From Daucus carota subsp. sativus (taxonomy: Eukaryota > Streptophyta > Magnoliopsida > Apiales > Apiaceae): a stretch of DNA of 64,000 nucleotides. Shown here in pieces: positions 45,070-56,600 of this stretch; position 1 is the first letter of the stretch, and every line of letters begins with the position of its first letter. The DNA lies in contig NC_030387.2 of the NCBI RefSeq assembly GCF_001625215.2, positions 37,161,606 through 37,225,605 of the forward strand. Reading direction: 5' to 3'. The notes beneath the pieces are model-generated. The model was not told the origin of the DNA. It saw only the letters and a program-made list of their open reading frames with translations, and ran no database searches. The position numbers and the translations under genes are program-made.

Positions 45070-45715
45070 TTTATTTAATAGAATGAACCTCCTGTGTTCA
45101 CAATAATCTCACCAATTAAAATATTACAAACTGACACATCATCAACGCCACGTTATTTATGAAGAATTTTGGGTGCCGAATTTGGATTCTCTAGCATTAC
45201 TCCCAGAGGAAAAGAGAACCGGACCACTCGGAGTTTTCTATTAAGAATTTTAATGGATAAAATTTGAACTTCCCAGATCCAATAATGACAGGGTCCAGCT
45301 TCGTTTTCAAAAACGACCCCTGTTCATTTTTTCACTGTCAGAATTAAAGTCTATGGATGAAATGATTTTTGATCAACACTAGTATCTTCTATTAAGAGGA
45401 TAAGACAATAGACCGGCACTTATGATTGAGTGCGGTAAAGTATGTTGCAGCAGTCGTTTCGTGGATCCCAACCCATAAAATAATATTTGCAGATGAAAGT
45501 AGCAACTGAGTAGGTTTGGTTTCCAGGTCTCATTACTTCTTACTGGATATGTGAGTATTTAATTGGTTATTACATCTTTGGGTAGAGCACTACAAACATC
45601 TTTCTCAGAACGGCAACTCATTGTTAACGTTCTCTTGGACTGTCTCTGATCAGCTACCCTAGCTACTTGCTTATTTATATGAGAAGAAAGTCTTAACAGA
45701 ACTAAGACAATAAAG
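45070..45715. promoter_or_regulatory. MATE 3 upstream region with shared promoter block
   Basis: About 45430-45530 (GTATGTTGCAGCAGTCGT, GATGAAAGTAGCAACTGAGT) matches blocks at 43263 and 49790, always 150-300 bp before a MATE start. TTATTTATATGAG at 45671-45683 sits about 35 bp before the ATG and may act as a TATA region. Function is inferred from conservation between copies. Confidence 0.5.
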
Positions 45716-47822
45716 ATGGATGAGTCACTGCTTGAGGTGGATGTGGAACCGTTGTCATCATCATCATCATCATTAGCGAAAAGGTGGGAGGTACTGGTAA
45801 TGGGAGAAATGAAGAAGGTGAGTTACATAGCAATGCCGATGGTGGTCACAACTGTTTCCCAGTACATGTTAAGGGTTATTTCCATGATGATGATTGGCCA
45901 CCTGGGTGAGCTCTCTCTGTCTGGTGCCTCCATCGCCACTTCTCTTACCAACGTCACTGGCTTCAGTCTTCTGGTATATACCCTTATCATCATATTCACA
46001 TTTCCTATAGAGTGATTTACAAAATTAATTTGAAAATAACTTGCACATATGCCGATCAGTTTGGGATGTCAAGTGCACTGGAAACACTTTGTGGCCAAGC
46101 TTATGGAGCAGAACGATACCAGATGTTAGGAATCTATACCTATGGAGCCATCATATCTCTACTTTTAGTTTGTATACCAATATCTGTTCTATGGATCTTC
46201 ACAGAAAGACTACTTATTTTGATCGGTCAAGACCCTTTAATCTCACATGAAGCTGGCAATTATTCAATTTGGCTTATTCCCACCCTATTTCCATACGCAA
46301 TTCTTCAATTGTTGATTCGCTTCTTGTTAGCTCAAAGTTTGATATATCCAATGCTTTTAAGTTCTGTGGCAGCTTTAGTGTTCCACATACCTATATCATG
46401 GCTGCTAGTATTCAAGTTTAAGATTGGAAGTGCCGGGGCAGCACTAGGCATCGGTTTGTCATATTGGCTTAATGTTGTCTTGCTTGGAATTTATGTCAAG
46501 TATGCATCATCATGTGAAAAGACTAGGATCTCATTCTCACAGCATGTCTTTCCAAGCATTAGAGAATTTTTCCGACTGGGCATACCTTCTGCTATCATGA
46601 TATGGTAATTATAATCACCATTATATCCTGATTATATCCTGTAATTAGGTCTAATTATACATACTGTTAACGAACAGTCTTGAGTGGTGGTCGTATGAGC
46701 TTGTTATATTGCTCTCTGGCCTTTTGCCTAATCCTCAACTTGAAACATCAGTCCTGTCAATATGGTAATTCTCTTATTCATTCTATAGCATATAATATGA
46801 GCTTGAACTGTGCTATAACTCTATAATAGCTTCTGTTTATTTGGCATTTGACCGATAGTCTTGTAGTCTCTTCACTTCACTACTTCATACCATACTCTTT
46901 TGGTGCTGCTGCAAGGTACATCCCAGAACTTGATGTTTGTGCATTAAATTTTTTTAATTTTTTGTTTTGGCTAATATTCTAATTATGTAATTCTTGAATG
47001 TGTATATTGAACATGATATAGCACTCGAGTCTCGAATGAATTAGGTGCAGGGCATCCAGAGGCAGCTAGCCTGGCTGCTTGGGTTGCATCATTTCTTGCG
47101 GTTATAGAGGGGGTCACTGCAAGTGCAATTCTTTTTAGCTGCAGGTCTGTACTGGGATATGCTTTCGGGGAAGAGAAAGAATTGGTTGATTATGTCAAAG
47201 ATATGGTTCCCCTTTTGAGTCTTTCTGTTCTGATGGACTGCTTAGCAGCACTGTTTTCTGGTTTGCATCTTTCTTCTCTCTGTTTCTTAAATATTTTAAT
47301 GTCGTTTGGCCTTTTGTTTGACAACTTGTAAACATAATTTTGTCAAAGACCACCTGTCTGATTGCTAAAGCGAATTTACTTTACTAGATAACTAAATTTG
47401 ATGGCAATGTATCTTCTCTGAATCAGGGGTTGCTAGAGGAGTTGGGTGGCAGCATCTAGGAGCATATGTGAACCTTGGAGCATTTTTTCTGTGTGGAATT
47501 CCGATGGCATGTGTGTTGGCTTTCGTTTTTCATTGGAGAGGGAAGGGCCTTTGGACAGGTTTAACTACTGCTTCTTTGCTGCAAGGTTTGATGCTTATGA
47601 TGATAACATTCTTCACAAACTGGAAGAAGCAGGTTTGTTGCTAGTAAAATTACATATACTTATTGCTTTTTACATTCTTTTTTGCTTATTGGAATATGTT
47701 CTCGTCTTAATATCAGAAATATGCAGAAGCTGATGAACTGAATATTCTAACATATGGTTCTGTAGGCAAGAGCGGCAAGGCAGAGGACAATTGAGGGGCG
47801 ATCTCAGCTAACAATTGAATAA
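45716..47822 (+). CDS. MATE efflux transporter 3 (DETOXIFICATION family)
   Basis: Seven exons: 45716-45973, 46060-46604, 46678-46764, 46859-46915, 47022-47260, 47427-47632, 47766-47822; 482 aa. The N-terminal tail has a serine run from a TCA microsatellite (residues 14-19), then [20 protein letters not shown], which leads into the first helix. Core marks are [61 protein letters not shown] and TNWKKQ, ending QLTIE. It is closest to MATE 4, sharing the [13 protein letters not shown] segment and near-identical exons 5 and 6, so the pair comes from the latest full-gene duplication in the array. The transport substrate cannot be read from the sequence. Confidence 0.94.
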
Positions 47823-48154
47823 GTAAACACTTCATTATAAGGCTTCTAATAAAAGTTTTCTTGGAAGAAGCTGTCCTATTTCCTAAGATGGCACCAGTGC
47901 ACCGTAAAAAAGGTTTAAAGGAGCAATCCCTTCTCTGAAATTTTATGATCTGAATATGCAGTTGTGAATTGAATTAGAAATAGATTCACATTTTGCTGGA
48001 TGCAAATGTGTTGGAAGTTTGTATCGTTTTTCTTATTTGATAAAAATGGCCGTCCTCCACTGGAACTGTTTCACGCTATGTTCAACACTATTTGTATAAC
48101 ATTGTTCTGCACTGTTCTCAGGCTAAAATATGTTCTCCATAGAGGGCGACCTTA

Positions 48155-48480
48155 TATATGTGAGTCTCTACGCTAGTGTATATAAGAATTTACTGTCCAG
48201 ATCTCCGGTGGTGCCCCGTCTGCTGTCATGGTAATATTAACCGCGTTATAAATGTTGAGGCAGCAGTTAGGTTTCTTAAGTGCATCGTCAGTCAGGTGCA
48301 AAGTTAAGGCACATCATGGGCATTGAACTTAAAAGCCAGTCACAGAAAATTCCAGTTTCATTTTCTGGAGGGACCTCCTTCAAATGATCATGACCGGATG
48401 ACATGATCATCAATCCTCGTATGTTAATAGCACTACAGCTATCAAACTTTTATATAATCAAGATAGATTGAACCTATCCA
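48155..48480. repeat. Cluster-specific downstream block, copy 2
   Basis: Collinear with the block at 43518-43840: ACCGCGTTATAAATGTT, GGTGCAAAGTTAAGG, AAAGCCAGTCACAGA, TTTTCTGGAGGGACCTC, GCACTACAGCTATCAAACTT, ATAATCAAG. It lies about 330 bp after the MATE 3 stop codon. Confidence 0.8.
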
Positions 48481-48719
48481 ATTTTTACAGTGCGATGGTT
48501 GGTTGTTCACGGCCTAGCTGACTGTGATTATTAGTATGTGGTTGCAGTTATAGACTACAATTGTATTTGTAATCAAGTCGATACCTAAAAAAATGCTCAA
48601 AAAATTCTAAATCTGCAGAATCAGATTTGTTATCCTAAGTCTTAAAATTTATTTTAATATGTTAACAAAATGAATATCTAGAGTAGTTTATATTAGTAAC
48701 AAAACTGATATTAATTTCA

Positions 48720-48775
48720 TTCAAAGAAATGACTCCTCTGCCAAGTCTTTCAGTTATGGTGGATTACTTCTGGAA
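48720..48775 (+). pseudogene. MATE exon 5 fragment
   Basis: The sequence encodes KEMTPLPSLSVMVDYFW, matching the end of exon 5 in MATE genes 2 and 5 ([32 protein letters not shown]). Only this piece remains and no neighbouring exons are seen, so it is a relic of another lost copy. Confidence 0.75.
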
Positions 48776-48929
48776 GATCCCAGCTGTCATGCCAGCTATG
48801 TGCTGACTTGGCACTTCCCTTGATCTTGCTGCTTAGAGTGATAAGAGAATCTCCAATGGTTTACATCCTTCAAGTGGTGTCAACTTTGTCACATAATCAA
48901 ATATAATATTTTTAATTATATTATCTTTT

Positions 48930-49290
48930 TTAAAAAACACCGCAATGGTTGGCACTCCAAGATGCCAACTTTACCTAACTTGTCTTATACATTATTGGGT
49001 TCATAAAATGAAGTTGGCACCCTACTCCGTGGGATGCCAACTTTTGGCATCTCAAGTTGGCAGTTGGCACTTGGCACCCCATGCCACTTCATTAGGCACT
49101 CCGATGATATCCCTATACTCCAACAGAGTGCTAACAAGGGTTTTCTGCCACGTCATGCCACATAGCGTCCCTTCTTGACACTCATTGTTTATCTGTATCC
49201 TAAACTTCAATAGAGTGCTAACAAGAGTATTTTGGCACGTTATGCCACATAGCGTCCCCTCCTGGCACCCATTGTTATCTGTATGTGTTT
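48930..49290. repeat. Short tandem and inverted repeats, TTGGCA-rich
   Basis: TTGGCACTCCAAGATGCCAAC and related words recur within 48946-49080 in both orientations; quoted here as TTGGCA and TGCCAA. A unit of about 90 bp (AGAGTGCTAACAAG, CATGCCACATAGCGTCCC, CATTGTT, ATCTGTAT) occurs twice, at about 49122-49200 and 49212-49285. This is probably debris of a small transposon. Confidence 0.55.
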
Positions 49291-49545
49291 GGTTTGTTTG
49301 TGAAAGATAGGATTGGAAGCAATGCCTAACGCACTCTTATTGTAACAAAACAGAGGAACTGGTGTCAATTTTTTGAGACCAAGTTTCAGCAAGTAAATTA
49401 ACGACCCAAGCGAGTTCACGAGAGACATATCCAAAGGCTCTATATTCTGCCTCAGCAGAGGAACGAGACACAATTGGTTCTTCACCGATTGCAAGAAGCA
49501 TAAAGATTTTTCGATCAACGATAGCGTCTTCTTTTATGAACATAC
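49240..49545 (-). mobile_element. Ty1/copia retrotransposon fossil (RNase H end of pol)
   Basis: The minus strand carries words typical of the C-terminal RNase H region of plant copia polyproteins (SRSSAEAEYRA, ELAWV, NKSALGIASNP, HKQTKHI). Only this terminal part is present. No long terminal repeats, gag, integrase or polymerase parts were seen nearby. It is a broken, old fragment between MATE genes 3 and 4. Confidence 0.8.
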
Positions 49546-49956
49546 GACAAGAGAATTATTGGTTCACACAATTATTGCTTCACACTCTACAATAGCAACA
49601 TTAGTCAACAATGTCGACTAAAAAATACCACAGATCTGTGATTAGATAATTAAACATGATGCACTGGGTGACGATGGCCATCGGTGAGATGCAATCACAG
49701 TATTTTGGTTAGAATATCTTGCAAAAATTTAAAATCGAATAAGAGTTCACTTTCTTTGAGTTTAGTACTGTAACTTATTATTGAGTACGAAAGTATGTTG
49801 CAGCAGTCGTGTTAGATATTGTGTGCAAATGAAAGTGGCAACTGAGTACTACTCATTATTGTTGAATATTCTCTTGGGCTGTCTCGGGTAGCTACCCTAT
49901 CCACTTGCTTACTTGTATGAAAAGAAAACAATACAGAGAGAACTGAGACACTGAAG
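49546..49956. promoter_or_regulatory. MATE 4 upstream region with shared promoter block
   Basis: About 49790-49845 (AAGTATGTTGCAGCAGTCGT, GTGGCAACTGAGTA) matches the blocks before MATE 3 and before the collapsed copy. The rest shows no gene. A shared GGCTGTCTCGGGTAGCTACCC-like segment before the ATG is also in MATE 3; quoted here as TAGCTACCCTA. Confidence 0.5.
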
Positions 49957-52133
49957 ATGGAACAACCACTGCTTGAGACGACACAGGACCACCACGAAAG
50001 TCGAGGAGAGGCGTTGGAAGCATTGTCGTCATCATCATCATTAGCGAAAAGATGGGAGGTACTGGTAATGGGAGAAATGAAGAAGGTGAGTTACATAGCA
50101 ATGCCGATGGTGGTCACAACTGTTTCCCAGTACATGTTGAGGGTGATTTCCATGATGATGATAGGCCACCTCGGTGAGCTCTCTCTGTCCGGTGCCTCCA
50201 TCGCCACTTCTCTTACCAACGTCACTGGTTTCAGTCTTCTGGTATATACCCTTATCGTCATATTAACATTTTTTAATAAGTTTACTAAATTAATTTACAT
50301 AGGAGAAATGCACTTTGAAAAATCTAAGTTTGGTTATTGTATGGTTGCACCATAAACTAGATGAACACGAAGATTATAATGTAAATTGATGATAACTTGC
50401 ACTTATGCCAATTAGTTTGGGATGTCAAGTGCACTGGAAACACTCTGTGGCCAAGCTTATGGAGCAGAGCGATACCAGATGTTAGGAATCTATACCTATG
50501 GAGCCATCATATCTCTCCTTTTAGTCTGTATACCGATATCTATTCTATGGATCTTCACAGAAAAACTTCTTCTTTTGATTGGTGAAGACCCTTTAATCTC
50601 ACACGAAGCTGGCAATTACTCGATTTGGCTTATTCCCAACCTGTTTCCATACGCAATTCTTCAATTGTTGAATCGCTTCTTGTTAGCCCAAAGTTTGATA
50701 TATCCAATGCTTCTAAGTTCTGTTGCAGCTTTTGTTTTCCATGTACTTATATCTTGGATGCTAGTATTCAAGTTTGATTTGGGAAGTGCTGGAGCAGCGC
50801 TAGGCATCGGTTTGTCATATTGGCTTAATGTCATCTTGCTTGGAATTTATGTGAAGTACGCATCATCGTGTGAAAAGACTAGGATCTCATTCTCAAAAGA
50901 TGTCTTTCCAAGCATCAGGGAATTTTTTCGACTGGGCATCCCTTCTGCTATCATGATATGGTAGTCATAATCACCCTTACAGTTACTTTTTACTTTGAAA
51001 TGACCAGTAGGGCCTAATTATATATACTGTCAACAAACAGTCTTGAGTGGTGGTCGTATGAGCTTGTTATATTGCTTTCTGGGCTTTTGCCAAATGCTCA
51101 GCTTGAAACTTCAGTCCTGTCAATATGGTAAATCTCTTTTCCATTCAATTATAGCATATGGTATGAGCTTGAACTGGTGTGATAAATCGATAATAGCTTC
51201 TGATTATTTGGCATATGACCAATAGCTTTGTAGTCTCTTCACTTTACTACTTCATACCATATTCTTTTGGTGCTGCTGCCAGGTATGTCTCAGAACTTGA
51301 TGTTTGTACATTGAATTCATTTCATTTGGCTAATATTCTGATCATGTAAATCTTTAATGTGTATATTGAACATGATATAGCACTCGAGTCTCTAATGAAT
51401 TAGGTGCAGGGCATCCAGAGGCAGCCAGACTGGCTGCTTGGGTTGCAGCATTTCTCGCGGTTATAGCAGGGGTCACTGCAAGCGCAATTCTTTTTAGCTG
51501 CAGGTCTATACTGGGATATGCTTTCGGGGAAGAGAAAGAATTGGTTGATTATGTCAAAGATATGGTTCCTCTTCTGGCTCTTTCCGTTATGATGGACTGC
51601 TTAGCAGCACTGTTTTCTGGTTTGCATCTGTCTTGTCTCCATTTCATAAATATTTTAATGTCGTTTTGCATCTTGTGACAACTTGTAAACAAAAAAGACC
51701 ACCTGTCTAATTACTATAGTAACTAAATTTTATGACAATGTATCTTGTCTGAATCAGGGGTTGCTAGAGGAGTTGGGTGGCAGCGTCTGGGAGCATATGT
51801 GAATCTCGGAGCATTTTTTGTGTGTGGAATTCCAATGGCATGTGTGTTGGCTTTCGTTTTTCATTGGAGAGGGAAGGGGCTTTGGACAGGTTTAACTACT
51901 GCATCATTGCTGCAAGGTTTGATGCTTATGATGATAACATTATTCACAGATTGGAAGAAGCAGGTTTGTTGCTAGTAAAATTACATATAGCTGTTGCTTT
52001 TAAATATGTTGTTGTTTTGATCATAGAAATATGCAGAAACTGATGAACTGAATATTGTATAACATGGTTTTGGCAGGCTAGAGAGGCGCGGCAGAGGACA
52101 ATTGAGAGTAGATCTCAGCTAACAGTTGAATAA
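49957..52133 (+). CDS. MATE efflux transporter 4 (DETOXIFICATION family)
   Basis: Seven exons: 49957-50241, 50416-50960, 51041-51127, 51226-51282, 51381-51619, 51758-51963, 52077-52133; 491 aa. The N-terminus, [20 protein letters not shown], is the longest among the close group, followed by a serine run and [11 protein letters not shown] as in gene 3. The core repeats the family set, with a few differences from gene 3: [11 protein letters not shown] in place of [11 protein letters not shown], and [14 protein letters not shown] at the end. All splice sites are GT-AG and all frames are open. By family it is a 12-helix proton antiporter for small organic compounds. The shared promoter block suggests expression like gene 3. 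Confidence 0.94.
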
Positions 52134-52394
52134 AACACTTCATTCTAAGGCTTCTAATAAAAGTTTTCATGGAACTTACTGTACTAATTCCTAATTTGGC
52201 ACCATAGGAAAAGGCCTAGAGGTGCAATTTTGTGACCTGAATATGCAGTTGCGAGTTGGAAGTTTGTATCGTTTTTCTTATTTAATAAAGATAGTCATCC
52301 TCCGTTGTAATTATGTTTTGGCGATGTGCAACACTTTTTGTATAAATTTGTTCTGCATTGTTCTAGGACTAAATATGTTCTTCATAGAGAGCGA

Positions 52395-52625
52395 CTTTAT
52401 GCATGTGTCTCTACGACTCTACTCTCGTGTTCTCAGTCAATAGAATGATAAATTGTATATGAGAACTCCCTATCCAGATCTCGAGTGGTGCTCCGTTTGC
52501 TGTTATAGTGATATTAACCCCGTTATACTGTGTTGGGGCAGCAGCTTGGTTCTTGCGTGCATCATATGAACAGAGGGTCAGCACTCAGCCAGTCTGCTGC
52601 AAAGCTAAGGCACATTATTAAAAAT
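52395..52625. repeat. Cluster-specific downstream block, copy 3 (shorter)
   Basis: Shares GTGTCTCTACGACTCT with copy 1, and GAACTCCCTATCCAGATCTC and TGATATTAACCCCGTTATA with copy 2 in diverged form, then AAAGCTAAGGCACATTAT. It lacks the distal half (TTTTCTGGAGGGACCTC onwards) of the other copies. Confidence 0.65.
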
Positions 52626-52751
52626 TGTGTAATAGTACGTATGATCATGATTAATCCTTGTTTCGTAACTCGTTGAACCGATTAAATCTCCTATTATTCA
52701 CATTAATCTCCGATCAGTTCAATTAATCTCTGATTAGTTCTTACTTTGTGT

Positions 52752-52990
52752 TTTTGTTGATTAAGTATGATTTTCACTTTTACAGGACTGATGTTGATAC
52801 TATGATAGTATGTGCTTGTAATTGAGATTAGAATTATTACCGCGCTTGTGATTGAGATTAAAATTATGATAACTTACATTAGTCGGGTTGAACAGCTGAT
52901 TTATGTTTTTGCTGATTAAGTCCAATTTTCGCTTTTACAGGAATGATAGTATATGCATGTAATTGAGATGAAAATTATGATAATTTACAC
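52752..52990. repeat. Local tandem repeat, offset about 160 bp
   Basis: GATTAAGT, TTTTCACTTTTACAGGA or TTTTCGCTTTTACAGGA, GATAGTAT, GTAATTGAGAT and AAAATTATGATAA recur in the same order near 52760-52875 and 52915-52985. The copies are diverged. Confidence 0.6.
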
Positions 52991-53028
52991 CAGTAGGGCT
53001 GAACAGAACCTCAAGGTGTCGGATGAAG

Positions 53029-53085
53029 GCCGCAACGGAAAATCCAGAGGCAGTTAGGTTGGCTGCTTGGGTTGGTAAATGAATA
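53029..53085 (+). pseudogene. MATE exon 5 fragment
   Basis: The sequence encodes ENPEAVRLAAWV, matching the start of MATE exon 5 ([23 protein letters not shown]). Conserved sequence stops there and a stop codon follows soon after. It lies just upstream of the PERK gene and is probably debris of the array rather than part of PERK. Confidence 0.65.
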
Positions 53086-53326
53086 GCAAGTAAGATATAT
53101 ATAGATGGATCGTGTGTGAGAAATAGAAAAAGGGAGGTCGAAAAGGGCGGGAAGCGAGCGAAGAAGCGAATCAACGGGGAGAGAAAAGAAAGAACATAGG
53201 CCTGGTTTGTAGGGGAAGTGAAGCTGGACCCAACATGGGAATTTGCAAAACTCTCACTCCTCCCATTTTCTCTCTCTTCTTTTCTTTGAGAACCCTAGCT
53301 CTCTACTTCTTCCTTAATTCTTTCAG

Positions 53327-53457
53327 GTATGCATCTCCCTCTTTTCTATCTTTCCTTTCTAAAATTAGTATATGCCTAATGCATGTTTCTTCATTATGTT
53401 TCTATGATGCACGCAAAGTGTTTGATTGTATTTCTCAATGATGGAATGATGTTACAG
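53327..53457 (+). other. Probable 5'-leader intron of the PERK gene
   Basis: A CT-rich leader starting near 53235 ends TTTCAG|GTATGC at 53326, and GTTACAG|GAGC at 53457 would be the acceptor. The downstream leader then runs to the ATG at 53624. This is inferred from splice signals only. Confidence 0.4.
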
Positions 53458-53623
53458 GAGCACTGGATTAAATATTAGTCCGCGAGAAGCTAGGGGAGAG
53501 CTGGTTGGGTTCTCCAAGAGGGTGAGGCTGAATAATTTTTATTGTAGAAAGTGGCTCAAGGAGGAATTGAAGCTTTTGTTGTGAATTGATTCATGTCATT
53601 TTCTTGATTGAGTTTTCCTTTAT

Positions 53624-56600
53624 ATGGCTTCATCCCCAGAGAAATCTCCCTCTGGAAAAGCTGATTCTTCTGGTTCATCACCACCTTCGAATACTCCTAA
53701 ATCAGGCTCTCCTCCTTCCCCTCCTTCGCAATCATCTCCTCCTGCGTCCCCGCCTGCTCAAAAGTCACCTCCACCTTCCCCGCCTGCGCAAAAGTCACCT
53801 CCACCAGCATCTCCCCCGCCTAGCAACAAATCCCCTCCGTCTTCTCCTCCGCCTTCCTCACCACCTCCTTCCCCATCCTCGCCACCTCCTTCCTCTCCTC
53901 CACCTTCATCGTCGTCTTCACCACCGCCATCTAAGGAAAATAATTCACCTCCTCCGCCATCTGAATCCAAAAACTCACCTCCAGCTTCACCGCCACCATC
54001 TTCGGGTGCTGCCTCTCCGCCGCCACCGTCTACGCCATCAACTCCCAATGCTTCACCCCCGCCTTCCACAGGGAAGGCTACACCCACACCGCCTTCAGCA
54101 AGTGATGGTACACCCACGCCGCCTTCCTCAAGTAAACCTGCGCCCACACCAGCAGGTATTTTTACTCCGCCAGCCAGTCTCAATGCGCCATCAACCCCGG
54201 GATCTCCGAGTCTACCACCACCTCAGCAATCGTCTTCAGGTGGCTCATCTTATAACGCAGCAGTTATTGCAGCAGCAGCCAGTGGGGGTGCACTAGTTCT
54301 TGCTGTTGTGGTTGTTGCTCTGCTATGCGTGTTGAGAAGAAGGAGAAAATCTTCTTATTATGATCCTGCTACAAGAAATTATTCTGGAGGTAATGCATAT
54401 ATAAAAATAGTCTATTTTATTATTTAATTAGAGAGTTCATAAAATCTTGGGGTTTTTTCACAAATACCCAAGTCTAGATTTTTTTTGTAAAAATACTGTA
54501 AATTTTGTCAAAAAATTGCAAAAATACTATCTTTCAAATAAAATTTGTAAAAATACTATGTTTCAAATAAAATTTGCAAAAATACGGAGGTTGCATTTGC
54601 AACAATATCTGCAACTGTTAGCAAATATATATGCAACCACAAATACGACTTTAAAAAAATCTATTGAAAATTACATTTAATTTTATAATAAGTTGCAAGT
54701 GGTTGCAAATGGTAAAAATTAATGCCCTTGCGGTTCTAGTATTAATAAACTACAGATCATCAACCATTACATATGGAGCAACTGACTGATAAGTCTATAA
54801 GTTCGCATGTCTTGTTTGCAGGTGGTGCACGTCGGGAAGGTATTGGGGAACATGTTGTCAAGCTTCCACCGTCCGGGGTTATGGTGCCACCCCGTGCTGG
54901 ATGGGGACCACTGCAATCTTCTCCACCCAGCAATATTAATAGCCCCGGCTTCTCTGATCACCCACACCAGTTGCCTATATCTCCATTGAATTTTGGTAAG
55001 AGCCAGTTCACATATGACGAGCTAGCCAATGCAACTGGGGGATTTTCTCAATCGGATATTATAGGACAAGGGGGATTTGGGCATGTCTATAAAGGTGTGT
55101 TGCCTAATGGCCAGCAGGTAGCGGTAAAGACCTTAAAGTCAGGAAGTGGGCAAGGTGAGAGGGAATTTCAGGCTGAAGTTGAAATTATTAGCCGCGTCCA
55201 TCATCGTCACCTTGTGTCGCTTGTTGGATATTGTATTTATAAAGAGCAGAGAATGTTGGTCTATGAATTTGTTCCGAATCGCACCTTGGAATTCCATCTT
55301 CATGGTAAGCAATCTTTAGTAGTGCGACTGTGCAATTTCTAAGCTTGTTTGTATCATATTTTATTATTATTGCTCCAGGTATGGTCATTGCTTTGTTGAG
55401 TACTATAATATATTATGAAGCTCGCTTACACCACAGTGATCTCAAATCTTAACATTGTCCTTTTTATGATATTGCTTTGTATTACTTGTAGTGCTTAGAA
55501 CCATTTAATGACAACTATAATTGATCCTTATAAATATAAAATATTAATCATCATGGAAAGACTTTTGCTTGTTTTCTAATACTTGGTATTGTGAACCCTT
55601 AGTGCTGATATTGGGTATGCAGGGAAAGGCCAGCCAGTTATGGACTGGAAGACTAGGCTCCGAATCGCCATTGGATCAGCCAAGGGACTTGCTTATCTTC
55701 ATGAAGATTGTATGACTTAATAACTTTGCACGTTTATTAGTATTTACTAATATTTCCTCTTTTTTCTTGACACATATTGATGATCTCTTGCAGGCCACCC
55801 TAAAATTATCCATCGCGACATCAAAGCAGCCAACATTCTCCTTGATAATAACTTTGAAGCTATGGTAATATTTATAACTGGTACACCTAACTGTACCATG
55901 CTAATTTTTAGTTATTATAGTGGTTAAGATTTTGTGCAAGTAAAATAATTGATTTAAGTGATTCTTTCGCAAAGGTTGCAGATTTCGGATTGGCTAAATT
56001 TACTAATGACAATATCACTCATGTCTCCACGCGCGTTATGGGAACTTTTGGGTAACATATTCAGTCATAAACTAATTAATTATTCTGATTATAGTTATGT
56101 TAATTAGCAGTATCATCACCATGTTTGTGCAGGATAGTGCATTTTGAAATTTGTTGACTTCTGTTTATCGGAGATTTTTCACCTAGAATGGGGATTATGC
56201 AGGTACATGGCTCCGGAATATGCATCAACTGGGAAACTGACAGACAAGTCTGATGTTTTTTCATTTGGTGTCATGCTCTTGGAATGCATAACTGGAAGGA
56301 GACCCATTGATCCCAATAACTATATGGAAGACAGTCTAGTCGATTGGGTATGATGCACTGGGTCTTCTAAAATTGTGTGGTTACTTGTAATTATCGACTG
56401 TAATACTTTTCCAATGTATTCTTAGAGAGTATTGAATATGTTACTGTCATGTATTAATTTAAAAATAAACATTTGTTTTGGGAACTTAATGGATTACAGG
56501 CGAGGCCTCTTATGTCAAGAGCTTTGGAAAGTGGTGATTATGGTGAACTAGTGGATCCACGTTTAGATGGTAATTATGATCCTCAGGAATTGGCACATAT

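Larger units (their letters stand above)
47823..48930. other. MATE 3 downstream region
   Basis: Contains the 3' flank, downstream block copy 2 (48155-48480) and a scrap of MATE exon 5 (48720-48775). Within the downstream block, GTGCCCCGTCTGCTGTCATGG faintly resembles the end of MATE exon 2; shown here as CCGTCTGCTGTCATGG. No intact gene is present. Confidence 0.6.
52134..53234. other. MATE 4 downstream region
   Basis: Holds downstream block copy 3 (52395-52625), a local tandem repeat (52752-52990) and an exon 5 scrap (53029-53085). It leads into the PERK gene promoter near 53090. No intact gene is present. Confidence 0.6.

Noticed and set aside
53758-54183. 141-aa glycine-rich frame on the minus strand
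   Set aside because: It is the antisense of the Pro/Ser-rich PERK ectodomain; proline codons read backwards give glycine. No independent gene support.
53586-54296. 236-aa Leu/His/Arg-rich frame on the plus strand
   Set aside because: It is the shifted frame of PERK exon 1, caused by low-complexity codons. The SPPP frame from 53624 matches the family and continues by splicing.
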